Assembly: GCA_022577435.1 (NCBI GenBank)
Contig: JAKOON010000022.1
Coordinates: forward strand, 8,761,730-8,825,729
From: Embiotoca jacksoni
Taxonomy: Eukaryota; Chordata; Actinopteri; Embiotocidae
Direction: 5' to 3'
Length of the DNA: 64,000 nt
Under the pieces are notes generated by a model, which saw only the letters and a program-made list of their open reading frames with translations, was not told the origin of the DNA and made no database searches. The position numbers and the translations under genes were made by a program. Shown here in pieces: positions 49,614-62,900 of this stretch (its first letter is position 1; every line of letters begins with the position of its first letter).

Positions 49614-51060
49614 CTGGAACAAAGAAAACAGGGATGGCAAAGAGGGTCAACGTAATTATTAATAGACAGTATTATGATGTTTTGAATGGATGTCATCTGA
49701 ATTTTTTTTTATCAATCAATCAATATAATGTTAACTTAATGTATACATAAGAAATAACTGAGCATGCAGAAAGCCCTAAATGCACAGCTAATGAACATAT
49801 TTTACGTATACATTTAAATGTATGTAATATTTCCTCAGGCACTTTGTTAATGAGCTGTGAAAGCGGAGGTATCATCCCATTGAGACTTTAGTCTTAGCTG
49901 CGTTGACTGAATATACACACGCATGAATACGTTTATGTGTCCTCTAACATTTAGTTTTCTCACCACCAATAAGGCTTAACACAAACCTTCTCTGTCTTAC
50001 TCAGCATCTTTCTTTTATGTAACAATATAATAACCTTGTATTCCTGATTCTGGCATGGCAAAAAAGAAATCCAATTACAGTGTACATATAGAGAAAGCAC
50101 CGTCTTATGGAAATTCCACCTGTGTACAATAAGTCATTGATGTGTTGGGATGAGGGGAGCATGATGAAAATGGATAAACAACAGTGACCTGTTTGAAGAA
50201 AAGAAGAGAGAAATAGTGAGACTGGAAAGTTACCAAGAAAAACAAAGTCAGACAGGGCAGAGTGTGGGGGAAAAGGAAGCAAACAGAAAACATCATCAGA
50301 AATAAATTTAAAGAAAAGTGCTTCAGATAAAAATAGAGACCGAATTGAACAGAGACACGAGGAGGCGAGAGACGGATAAAAAAAAGAAAGAAAAAAGACT
50401 GCGGTGGGTTGAGAAACGCTCGCACAATAGGACAGAACATAAAAACCAATCACAAAGGAAAAAAGAAGGATGAGAGAAAGAGGAGAGAACATCGAAGACA
50501 AGGAGGTTAAATCTTTCTCACTGTGAGCAGAAATAACGAAAGATGTACACGTAATGGGTAAAAAGAGGGAGTGTAAGCAGGAATGAGTATGACAATTATT
50601 GAGAGACTGTAAGAAAGATGAATGGAGGAAGACTGAATCGATAGAGACAAAAGTATACGTCTCAACTTCTCATTGATGCCACAAATTGTGAATAAGCTCC
50701 ATTTCTGTGAAAACTTGTCGACTATTATCTCTCGTCAGGCTCGCACAAAGATCCGTGTATAAACTATGATTGACATGCACATAACTAAACTTGAGATTAT
50801 TTTCTGAAGTAGTTATTTGCCGGTCCCTTTCCTAACCTTAAATAAAGACCAAAATGAGGTAAAAACTGCAGTGACATAATAAGGATGTTGACAACTTGCG
50901 GTGCGCACCACAGTCGGACAGGCTTACTTCCTCTTAATAACCCAAATTCACTTCGGTTTAACACAACACAGCCAGTGCTAAATATGAATATTTCTGGTGC
51001 GTAGTTAATGTGCTTGCTAGGCAACACACAACACTTTTCGCTGTTATAATTAGTATGTTT

Positions 51061-51091
51061 GCAGCAGCTGCAGCTGCAGCAGCAGCAGCAG
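51061..51091. repeat. (GCA)n/(GCAGCT)n tract
   Basis: Imperfect GCA repeat including two GCAGCT units. Confidence 0.85.
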
Positions 51092-52979
51092 GCTCACAGG
51101 TTCCTGTCATCAGCGGCATGCTCAAGAAACCATGCAATTCTCCCGAGCTACTACACTCACCAATCAACTCCCGGAAGTGACAGGAGCTGCCCAGTCCTAG
51201 CAGCCATCAGGAATGCCTTAGTAACCAGCAAGTAAAGCTGCAGACGCTACCTGCAACACCCTAGCAACGAGCTGCCTTAGCAACCATGAGGGCCCGCCTG
51301 GGTTGACAGGTTTATTCTTTATGCTTGTACGCAGCCAATATCGCTAAATAAGTTAAAAACAAAAAGCGCTATTTCTCGTCCAGTGATTAGCGCGTCATCT
51401 TTTCCTCCCTCCTCTCTCACTGGCTGGTTTTCTTGCAATTTTCCCTTCACACCAATCATACCTCTTTGGAGCTACTTGAGACAGCAGCAACTAAAAACTA
51501 GTGTTTGGAGTGGAGACACGCTGGCAGGTACTTTAGATTATGCAGAGCGAAGGCACACTGTTTGCTCTGAAAGCAGTGGTTACCTTGAGTGGGAAATTAT
51601 GATTTGTTTTGCATCATTTGTTGTCAATTTCTGGGTAAAGGGGATAAAGACAGTGTACTTTTAAAAACAGCAGAAATGACTGCAAACACGCGTACAACGG
51701 GCATGACAGGGGCTGGCATTATCGAGCCAATATGTTGGAAAAACAGGTAGCTGACAACCGTTCATCAGTCCTGATTAGTGTTTTGGTTTAAGAGATGTAT
51801 GGATGTGTTTACTGGCCTAATGAATATTTTGTGCGGGGTTTGTTTGGTTTATTCAAAATAACATTTCCAGGAAAATGTTAGCTGTTGGAGGGCATGGGAA
51901 AGTTTAGAGTTATTAAAAGTTAACATGAAATTATGATGCACTATTTCATAGTTTTAGGGAGATTTAATCCATGTTAACTTGTTTGTCTGCTGGGTAAGTG
52001 AAAAAGATAAATATTAGTCCAACCAGAAAAGTGTGAATATGTTAACGTACTACGGCTGCACTATGTGTCCGGTGTAGGGGCAGGGACATATACATTTTCA
52101 CAACTTCCCGCTTTGTTTGATATTAACTTTGAAAAGTAAATGATTCACCTGGTGCCCTAGCAACACACCCCCTCATCCTGTAGTGATACCTGTTCTGTTC
52201 TGTTATTCAAAGGAAGATGGAAAATATTTATCATGACTTGAAAGTCGGTACCTCATCCAGTTTTGTTCCTAAATTAACAAAAAACAACATTAAAGAAGTA
52301 TGCATATTTCATACATATACATATTTCTTGTAACAGCTGATAACTTTGTCGACACTTTACTGCAAAATTCCTGTTGTGTGAGAACAAAGTCATTTCTTGT
52401 GATGCTAATTTCTTCTTTGCCTCAGATGCATTAATTTTGTATAACCTAGAGCAAGCTGGCAAGCTCCTAAATGGCACAGAGAGTGCTGAGAGGCCAGGGG
52501 GCAGATGCAGGTTAACATAATGCATCGTCTCACTTGCTCTGATTTAGAGAAATAACAATGAAACCTCTGAGTTTGTGTTTCGTATTTGAGGGAGGTTGGG
52601 TGCTCTGATCAAAATGAGAACAGCTAAAACTTCTACTTGTCGGCACAGATTTTTTTTATTTGTGTATGTATTGCTGACTGCAAGCAAACATTTTTTTCTG
52701 GGCTTATTTTAACTCTCCAGGTTTTCTCCATGGAGCAGCAAGGCATCGTAACAGGCTCTACTGAAGTGTCCTCTAGCAAGATACTGTTTCCCTGCCTGCC
52801 AGAGGCAGCGCTCTGTTGCTCTCCCACTGAGTTGGAGGATTTCCCTCTGGGTATCAACAAAAATATCACAACTCTCAACTTTCCTCAAGATTTGCAAGAG
52901 AAGCTCACACTTAATTGCTTCAATAATGTAATATGATATCTAATCACGAATGAAAGAGTTCATGCACTGAAGCCGATGT

Positions 52980-53780
52980 GGATTGTAAAATGAGCTGAAC
53001 CTAACTTGCAGGCAGAGACACACTAACAGAGAGAGAACACGGGTGACATAAGGGTGAATTGGTAAAATTGGCACATGAAAGAAAACGGAGAATTGATTTG
53101 CGTGCCCACTAAACTAAAATATATTCAACGTCAGTCACACCCATTGGTGGGAGCTAGAAAGGAGGGAAATGTGAGGTAAGGAATACAAGATTAAAAGTGA
53201 GCGAGACAACAGAAATGCCTCAACCCTTAGCAAGCTTAACAGCCACAGAAAGGAAGGCAAAGGCAAAAAAGGGTGCAAAACATTAATGACACAGGAAGAC
53301 AGAGGCAAAATAAGACTAAGCAGGTCTGCGGGAAAGCATCAAACCCTGCCTATCTGACAGACAGATGCAGAGGCACATGGGTTGACATAAAAGCACAACA
53401 GATAGGGAAAATAAGGGTGAACAAGATAGAATGTGTGAATATTACATAGCGGGGTAGCTGAAAGGACTCCAAAGTTTTTCGTCTTGGCGAAAAAGGGAAG
53501 AATGCATGACTAAGTAAAACAAAATGAAGAGATAAGAGAGGCAGAGAGAGGAACTACAGAATGTGTGAGGATATCAATTAGCATAGTGTTTAAAACCTCT
53601 CCGGATGACAGAGATAGAAACAGAGGTGCAAAGAGAGTGTAGAAACCGCCTTAGATGTCTCTCTGTTACTGGAGATACAGAGAGACAAAAGAAAGGAGAG
53701 AAGATAAAGAGAGAAAAGGAGTTGAAGAGGAACAAGCAGAAGGGCTGTTAGAAAGCCTTAAGCCTTGCCTGGTTCACTTT
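52980..53780. repeat. Purine-rich degenerate repeat region
   Basis: Recurring ACAGAGATAC/ACAGACAGATGCAGAGG and AAACC-type motifs every 100-200 bp (for example near 53341, 53594 and 53642). Looks like a very decayed minisatellite. No gene. Confidence 0.35.
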
Positions 53781-55112
53781 AGGAACACTGAGGATGAATA
53801 GTGAGTCTTCATCCCACAGACTAAATGTTTATGATGGGGATATGCAAAAAAAACTACACTGCAGCATGCATTAATAAAACATGGGTCTGTGCGTGTGTGT
53901 GTTCTTCGCTTTCACCAACAGGCTCCCATCTGTGTGCCATGCATCGATAGCACTAATGGGGGGAGAGTGACACAAACGCAGACAGTGGAAGAAAACACAA
54001 AAAGAGAATAAGAAATGACAGAAATGATAATAATGAAGCAAGAGCTCGTCTAACAAAAACATTGTCATTTTCACAGTGGTCTCCAGCGGCAGGGGGAACT
54101 GAATCTGAGAAGCTGGTTAACTCCAGTCCACATTTCTTATTTCTACTCCTTTCGCCTCTTTTCTATCTATGTTTTTTATTTTCGCTGTTCTTTCCCGGTC
54201 GGTTTTCAGCACTATCCTCACGGCCAACCCTCCCTCCATTCAAAACAGCTGTTTCTCTTTCCTCTCCCTCTCTTGTTCAAAGCAGATTTTTGCCTCTCCA
54301 TCCCCTGTGCGCATTCTTTACCTCCCAGCTGTGCGTCCTTCCCTCTGCGCTCCATGTCAAAACCTACCTGTTTTACCCCCCTCTTCCTCTCCCCTCTGTG
54401 CACTTCCAAAGCACTTTAACTGCCCCTCCTCCCTCCGTCTATCCACCCATTCCTCTGAAAGTCAACTCTCTTCTCAGCCTCTTTGTTATCACTTTGCCTT
54501 AGCTGAGCAGAAAAAAAAAAACAATCTAGAAGGCAGTTTGTCAGAGAGAAACAGAGCAGACAATAGAACATGAAAAAGAAACAATGAATGTTTGAAGAGG
54601 ATCCAGATCTAAATGGTGCTCACGGTGAATGAAACACTTGGCTAAATAGTGAAAGTGAGATAAAGGTGGAGAGAGGGCTGGAACAAAGGACAGATTGTGG
54701 GTAAAAATAGAGGTAATTTAGTGAAACCCACCCCGCAGACATGCAGAGCACAAGAAAACCTTTTTTTGTGGCAATCTCCAGTAATTACAGAAAACAAATT
54801 TAAGGGGGCCGATATTTGAGTCATGATCTGCATTCATTGCAGTCCTGGAGAAAATGTGGAAAGGGAGGGGAGGAAGAAAAAGCGATAAAAAGACAGGGAG
54901 AGGGCCATATTAAGCTCATCAAAAGAGACAAAACAGCCTGAACGGGCGATGGAAAAACAATTTGGAGAGAATGAAAGCGAGGGAGATGAGAAATAAATAA
55001 AACAAGAAACAAGGCGTTACATTACCAAACCTGGCAGGAGAAACAGGGAAAAAAGAAGTCGAAAAGAGAAAACCAGAGTACAGCTGATAACAATATTACA
55101 CTGGTTACCACA

Positions 55113-55119
55113 TAAAGTA

Positions 55120-55158
<39 letters not shown>
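55113..55158. repeat. (AT)n-(GT)n microsatellite
   Basis: About 18 AT units followed by a short GT stretch. Shorter AT tracts follow at 55293 and 55331. Confidence 0.9.
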
Positions 55159-55165
<7 letters not shown>

Positions 55166-55670
55166 CAAACTAGCAAATGTCTTTGTTCATAATGACTTTG
55201 TGAGCTCATGCATCATAGAAAACAAAATAATTCACCAGCATTTTTTAACTTATATCTACGTATTGATTGGCATTTGAACAGACCATAAGTAAATATATAT
55301 ATATATATTTAAAATTTAAAAAAAAAAAAATATATATATATATCTACATGCCTACACTGCTCATTATCAATCCATCTCTACTTTGTTCTTCTTTACCCTT
55401 CCTGATGTCCCTGCCATCCAAATACACAGGTTACACATGTACAATAGCACAAACACATTCAAATTTAAAAAAACAAAACATACACTGCACAAGATACGTC
55501 CATGTGTGTCTACCTGCACAATGCTGTCTGCCAGCTGATTAGGTGTGGTTGTATTTATTTCCGTGTCTTTACAGTTGACAGACTTGCATTGTATCCGGTT
55601 AATGCTAATCCTGATTAACAACGCATTCCTGACCAAAAAAATTATATATTTCTGGTGTCAACATTAAAAA

Positions 55671-55671
<1 letters not shown>

Positions 55672-55751
<80 letters not shown>
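55672..55751. repeat. (CA)n microsatellite
   Basis: About 39 uninterrupted CA units. Confidence 0.95.
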
Positions 55752-55752
<1 letters not shown>

Positions 55753-56300
55753 GAAGACGTGAGATTTAATGGCATTTTGGGATATGCAATAACAAATTAT
55801 TATTTCTCATTTTCTCAAACTCAATTCAATTCTGGGTTTGTTTTCGCGTCTGCGTGGATACATGTCAGACTGTCTAGTGTCGCTTTGGCTGTCTGTCTGA
55901 TTGTTTTTGTATCTACCTTTCGTGTTCTGTTTTCTTACCTAAAATTATATTCAGCCAATTATCCTCTTGCAGTAACAAGGGGAGATATATATTACTGAGA
56001 AGATAATAACAAGAAGACAAGAGTAGGTGAAAAAAAACTATATGGAGAGTACAATCTATATATATACCCTCCAGTTATCAGGATGTGTCAGTATATTAGC
56101 AGTATGTATCCTCACTTCCTATCATACAGCTGTTTGGCCTCACTGTCTGTCACTCTCGAACAGCAGCTGACACCGACAATACTCAACAACCAACTAAACA
56201 TCCAGCTCCAGGCTGTATGTAAGGTGATTCTCGCATGTTGTGCACTGTAAGGGAGTAGGCAAGGTGACATTACCGGTATCAGATTAGAAAATATGTCAAT

Positions 56301-56358
56301 AATCTCCTACTTACTACCTGCTGCTTGTAAGTGGGCCGCAGGTAGTAAATAGGAGATT
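56301..56358. other. Near-perfect 21-bp hairpin
   Basis: Arms 56301-56321 and 56338-56358 are reverse complements with one mismatch; the loop is 16 nt. It lies in the long upstream intron of grm8. It may be a small foldback or a small-RNA precursor; sequence alone does not decide. Confidence 0.7.
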
Positions 56359-57399
56359 ATGTGTTAAACTGAGGAGTTAGATCTGTGTCCACGTGAAAAA
56401 TGACACATGAATGTGCCGAAGACCTGCATGGAGGAATGAGATATCTAAATATCCACAATGCAAAGTTTCAGATGTTATTTCAGATTTGTATTGGGTTATT
56501 GTTTACATCTACCGCCTGAATTTATGATAAACTCAGTTTATAATCTGTTTCTAGCCCCGTTCTTAATACAAAGTGCATAACTTCAGTTTTTGTGTGTTGG
56601 TCTCTGAGCATTTCCAAAACAAGGATAACCTGCTCTCCACACGGTACCTGATCTCCTCCTGTGCAGACACACAGATGGTGCACTGGCAGCAGATGCTAAA
56701 CATGCCGCTCACACAAGGCTTTCTGTTGTAGACACAGTGGCGGCTAACTGTTGTGTTTTTATGTCTGTGTCACACACCCTTCTTACTACACCCCTCACTT
56801 CACTTACTTTATGTTTCAGTGGAGTCAATCTCACAATACTGGTGCTGTGTTTTTTGTTCTAGGACTGTACTTGTGGTTCTATTTTCACTTTGTATTACTA
56901 TCTCCATACACCATCACATAAGTTACAGACATTTGAAGCAACGAAGAGTTGAATTCTTAGCAAGGTTAGTAAAACAAATGTTCTACCATCAACAATTCTG
57001 CATGATACCAACACTTGCAAAGTAAGTTTTTTTCAAATTGAACCCCATTTTTGAGGCCGTGGCCGAAGCTTATTATGTGTCTGCCATCAAGTTCCTCTCC
57101 CTCTTCTCTTCTTCCTCTTATCTGAAATTTTAACATGAAACCAAGACTTTGATTTTCTCTCCATTCTCTCCTTCCCACGGTTGCCCTGACCACAAATGTT
57201 TAGCACCTCGGAGTTCCCACACCTTTTTCCTCACTTATTTTTCTACCTGCCTGTCCGTTCGCTTTTTTTTCACAAGATGGATGTGTTCATGTAAAGTTTT
57301 TACAGTCTCCCTCTCTCTCTATGCCGTCTCTCTCTTCATTTCGTCCAACATCATTCTCTATACAACATAAAATGCATCGTTCCTGTTGTTTTCTTGCAG

Positions 57400-58150
57400 T
57401 TTTGTTCTTGTCGAAGTCATCAAGCGGAAGTTGATACACATCCCCCAGTGTCCGTCTCCCTGTTCTATTCAAGGTCATTTCAATCAGCTCATGAAGTATT
57501 ACATGCCTTTATTTTTTTTTTTTACTCTTACTACACTGGGTTTCTCTACATTTTTTCTTTCCTTGCCGAAAGGATAGACTGCAGATGACTCTCTCTTCTC
57601 TCCCTGCTTCCTTCCATCCAAAGTTGTTATTGGCCATGCAATGTTCATGTGTCTGTTACCTATCGACCCCCTCACACCTTTTCCTCATTGTCTTTTGCAC
57701 ATTTTCTTTGCCTCTCCTGCCAACAGGCTCTCCCATTATCCAAGCCAGCTGTTCATCTCTGTCCTCTCATTTCTTCCGCCGGTATATGCCTCCCTCATCT
57801 CCTCTCCTCTCCATATGTTCTATCCTCCGACTTCCTCCAAGGTCATTTGGCCCAGGTAGACTCTCGACGCCCTGTAACCCTCTCTGTCCCCTTTTGCTCC
57901 GTCTTCCTCTCTCCAAGATCATTAATGCCTGGTAAAGTTCATCATCTCTGAGCGAAGCTACTCCTTCGGTACTCTCCTCCTGTCTCTCTCTCTCTGTCTC
58001 CCTGAGGTCATTATGAACAGGTGAGCTTCATCACCCCCAGCTGGTCAGTCCCTCCATCTCATCACCACTGTCCCTCCCTGTTTCATTCTCTCTCTCTCTG
58101 TCTCTTCCTCCCCGGGGTTGTTCAGCCAGGTACAGAGTTCATCATCTCAA
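57400..58150 (+). repeat. Pyrimidine-rich degenerate tandem repeat
   Basis: Units of 75-115 bp share a CT-rich tract, CAAGGTCATT or a variant, then a CAGGTA-like word and TTCATCATCTC. Best units start near 57838, 57914, 58003 and 58114. Earlier, more decayed units lie near 57471 and 57619. Confidence 0.55.
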
Positions 58151-58264
58151 AGTCAAGCCCCTCTAATTAGTGCAAGTGGGATCCCACGGGGACGTCCATC
58201 TTCTCTCTCGGCAGGAGACATAACCTGCAAGTGATAGGATCACAATGGGAGCTACCTTGCATGA

Positions 58265-58265
58265 C

Positions 58266-58323
<58 letters not shown>
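58265..58323. repeat. (CA)n microsatellite
   Basis: About 29 CA units, then TATATGC. Confidence 0.95.
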
Positions 58324-58328
<5 letters not shown>

Positions 58329-59837
58329 GCCCACATAAAAGACAAAAATAGGCACAATTTTTGTTATCGTTCTCTTACTTTGCAGACTAGAGGTGAAAAT
58401 CTTTGGCAATCTCACAATTAATTTCCGATTCTTGGTGTCCTGATTCCTTTCAGAAGTGATTCTTGATTCAAAACTATTCTTATATTTATATTTTGGCTCC
58501 TCTTCACTGCATTGTCCTTTGCCCACTGGCCTCCAAATGAAAAAGCTGACGGTGATGCAAAGTGAGGGTCAAAAAGTAGCAGTAAGTGTGAGAATGGTGG
58601 TTGTTTTCAGGTTCCTTTTTAATCTTTAAGAGTTATTGGAAACATCTTAGTCGTCTTAATGTACGGAAATTATGAAATGAAAGGGCAAATCACTCACTAG
58701 CATTGTTGTTAACCTTGTCTCCAGGAAGATTCTTTTTTTTTTAAAACTCTGCAAGGATTGGACTTTTGGAAACTGTTTTGTTTAAAAACTGTGGACGTTG
58801 TTATTTTCTGCACCCAGCCTGAGTGAGCCGCACTGGTTTTAAAGTGGGTGTTCAGCAGTTTGTCTCAATTGTTGAAGCTATAGTTCGGTGTTCTGCTCTG
58901 CACCTCTTCCGGCAATGGAACACAAACTGCACAACAAAATGCACCCAAATGTCGACTGTGACAATGAACTATGACTCGATATGTGTGTGCCGAATAACGC
59001 CTGGGTTCCATCAACATGAAATTATGAGATTACACGTTATTGAGACTTTTTTTTTTTTTTTCAGATTCAGAAAAATAACAAATGCGAAACATTTGTCACC
59101 CACCACTATTCAAAACAAATAACCATAAACTCTTCAGTCAGAGGGAGTGTGTATATTAGCATGAGCAGAAAAACATTTCCTTCCCAAACCAAATCCTATG
59201 TTAGTACATAAATGTGGGCGTTTCAACCTTTGTCGCTGTAACCTGTTTATTAAAAACAAAATGTGAGCTGTAACTTTAAACAAAAGGCAAACGAAAGCTG
59301 AAATAATAACAATTGAACTATGTAGATTCCTCTCGGCCTGGAAAACAAGTAGAGCGACATGCCCGACATAGAGCTGCTTATACCACATATGCACTCTCAG
59401 AGGTGTTTTAAAATAAATCACACATCTCTCGATAGAACCTGCTTGTATTTCCTTCCCATTTGAGGCATAATAAATCCTTGACATAACAAAAAAAAATGAA
59501 GGGGTGAACAGAACGTGTATATTTAAGACGTCGCTTGATGAGTCAACGGCTTTAGGGAGCTGGACTGACAGGAGCACACAAAAGCGACTGAGAGTCTAAT
59601 AAAATGCTAACAGGAGATAAAGAATAATAGAGAGGTGGTGAGGAGGACAGAACAGAGAAACGGAGAAGACAAATGAACGACAGAATCATGACAGGGAAAG
59701 AAAAAAGACGGAGGAGCAGGGTGAGGGGACAGGGGAGAGTAATGGAGATAAAAACATTAGCAAGGATGTCATTTGAAAAACCTTTCTGGGAACCACTTAC
59801 AACCAACAGAAGAAATTAATCTGTGTGTGCAACCACA

Positions 59838-59838
<1 letters not shown>

Positions 59839-59932
<94 letters not shown>
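59839..59932. repeat. (GT)n microsatellite, the longest in the window
   Basis: About 47 uninterrupted GT units. Confidence 0.97.
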
Positions 59933-59934
<2 letters not shown>

Positions 59935-62900
59935 GGTGAATCTGTCACTCCACAGACCTGCTCAGAGTGAGCAAGCAGAAAATTTAAACAGTCAGTACTC
60001 GACAACGTGAACAGACACATTGATAAAAATGTTGGGTTCGATATCGGTTACAGTTTTTTTTTAGTGTCCCTCTGTTATAATACTTTTACTTTGTATTTCA
60101 TTTTCAGGATTTCTTTTTGTTTTCCTTTTAGTTACAGGTTAAATTTCGAAACTGGTGACGATATGGATTTTGTTTGTTTGTTCTCAAATCAAACTAATAG
60201 CAGTTCAGTTAAGGGAAAAAGAAACCCACTGTTACTGTGCCTTTTGATGAAACTCCTTTATCTTTGGAAGCTGGATGTTAATCGGGAACACCGTGATTCA
60301 CCAGAGAGTATCACATCTTTTGATACTCTCAACAACATTTCATTTCATGTTCCTTGACTGCTGCTCCATACAGAATGGCGTTACAATCTATTGACTGAGG
60401 CTCTTTCCTTTTCTCTCTTTAGACAGTAGGTTGATGCACATAGTTTAGATATTTACACAAGTTTGATTTAAACTAAAGGACAATTTCCCTTTTTTTTTGT
60501 CTGCTTATATTAAGACTTTTCCTTTTCACATTAGTAAAATACAGCAGCTATATGCTTCAGAAAAAGGTTTTCTGCATCCAATGATTTGCTTTGTTTTACT
60601 TTTGGGTTCCGTTAGTCCACCTCGGTAGGTGTGTCCATTAGTCTGTGTTTGTCTGCATGATTTTTATACGAATTACCGTGTGTATCTGCCTCGATAAGCC
60701 AATAAACTCCCCGACAAATAAAAGCTGGACAGCGCAGTGTGTCGCAGATGCTCCAGGGTCAGATTACTTATCGTTCATCATATTTGCTCTGCAATGCCCC
60801 AACCTCTGTAGTGTGCGTGCGTGCTTGCGTGCATGCGCAGACATTCTGCCGTTATTCTAGTAGGTGGTTTAAGGTAAGCTCTTATTTTCTTATTTGCTGC
60901 TCATGAAGATATATTATCATTCACTTTTTTTGACAGTGGAAATGTGGTAAAATAATGATAAATATTGAAAGTATAATTTTCATCAAAGCAAACACTGTTC
61001 AGTATAGGGTATTATTTAAAGATGAATAATACCTCAGCAGGGTAGATCTTTCTTGCTGTCTGGAGGATTGAAACCAAATGATTAAAGTTTTTGAACTTGC
61101 TACAAGCTAAAGAACTTTTATCAATAAATATCAAGCATATAACATGGTGTAGAAGAAGTGTTGTCTATCTTGTTAGAGGGGAAGTCCACCTCAAAGATAC
61201 AGGAGTTGAACACTTTCTAATTAGCTCTTGGTTTCTTCTTTTCAAATCTTGTTTCCTGCAACTGCCCTCGCTTTTCTGCCCTCCTTGACTTGTTCTCTCA
61301 CTCTGTCTTGTTCTCTCATGCTCCTGCTTGAAAGGTGAATTGGTATGGATCCAAGGACAGCAGAGAGAAAGAGAAGCCATGCCCCAGCAACTTTAACTTT
61401 TTCTTTCCCTCTCCCTTTATGTGTGGTAAACACGGAGCGACTTAGAGACCCTTTTCTTCTTTTAGTGTTATCAATGTCATGTCGAGCCTAAACAGGTCGA
61501 TAACAAAAAACTATTTTAATTGGAAAACACAAATATAACTTAAACTCCAAGACACACAAAATAGCCAAGCTTAAAAGCTTTAAAATGTGTATGGTTCTGT
61601 CTGATGTGAAAAAGGCAGATACGAGTAAATACAACAAACAACCCCCCAACAAACCCCATCGCTCCTCTTCTGCACCTCAGTCTCACGCTTTGAAACATTT
61701 AATAACAGCCAAACAAAAAAAGTACCTGGGTTAAGATTCTCGGAGAAGACCTTAGAAGATATTAAATCTGAATTTTGGTTAGAAAAGTTCCGAAAAAATG
61801 GCGTATTGGTGCAAATGATGCTGTTTAATGGTTTAGCTTAAATATGCAAAGACACCAAGGATACTTTCTACAAATCCCTTTAAATCATCATGTCAGAGCT
61901 CTGTAAACAAAACTGTGTTTTGGAAGCTGGAAGAAAAATAATTCAAGATGTGAAACAATTTTGTGCACAAAAAAACCTTCCCTAAATGCCAATACTTTTT
62001 AGTGCTTCCAGAAATCGAAGATAAACCATCAGTCCTCTGTGGAAAAAAAACAAAACCTGGAGAGATTTATCTTTGTAACTTTAAAACTTGCTGGTTGGGG
62101 TGAAAGGAGGTGTCTGTACACAAATATATATATTTTTTTCCAGATATAATGTTACTGCTGTTGACACTTACATATTGCAATCATGAAATAGCAAATTGTC
62201 TCTAATTCTTGTTTTCTACACACCCTCAGATGTGACACAGATTGGCAACTCATTTGCCTCCTTTTTATTCTTGCTTTTCTGGTACTATGGTCAAGGACCA
62301 ATATCACATTCTCCTATTTCAGCTATTTAACATGCTTGACTTGACTGATTTGTGGTGTGACATCTTCTTACTGCATCCTTCCTTCATTTTTGGTTCATTG
62401 TAATTGACTAGTAGAAGGAAGAAGTATGTGTGGAGTTCATTATGGCTTATCTATTGCTTGTTTTAATCTTATTTTAAGACTTAATAAGACAATGCATTTG
62501 ATCGGTATCAGATACAGTGTGTGATACTGACAGTCACTACAAGAGGCACGCAGCTACAGATTCATTACATTATAATTTGGACATTTACTGTAGTTGATGC
62601 TCTTTTCCAGAACTTTCTGTAGTGTCATGTGAAGGTGTCATTAGCTTCTGAAACCGCTCGATAGCTTGACATCAAACTAGTACTCCCATATCGTTTTTAG
62701 CTGTATCTAATCTAGTTTTTTATTCTGTCTGGAATTACTGCTAGGGTGGTGTACAGCTCATTCTGTGCAGGGCAACTGTAAGTGAGAAGGCCTCAGACAT
62801 TCATCTGGGGATAAAGTATATGACCTTGTAGTTATGGGATGATTTCTTCCCCCTCCGGGCCGGCAATAACCAAGAAACACACCTGAGCAGAGAACTGCTG

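Noticed and set aside
50001..50501. 166-codon minus-strand frame
   Set aside because: It reads through a purine-rich stretch and gives a Phe/Leu/Ser-rich peptide typical of low-complexity DNA.
51170..51310. CCTAGCAACA/CCTTAGCAACC words
   Set aside because: They recall a fish minisatellite, but only scattered imperfect units are present, too few to annotate.
54062..54502. 146-codon plus-strand frame rich in Pro, Ser and Leu
   Set aside because: Arises from a CT-rich stretch with low stop frequency in two frames at once; no coding signature.
59769..60020. Frames of alternating Thr-His or Val-Cys
   Set aside because: Products of (CA)n/(GT)n microsatellites; the same holds at 12782, 17831, 22578, 31364 and 58163.
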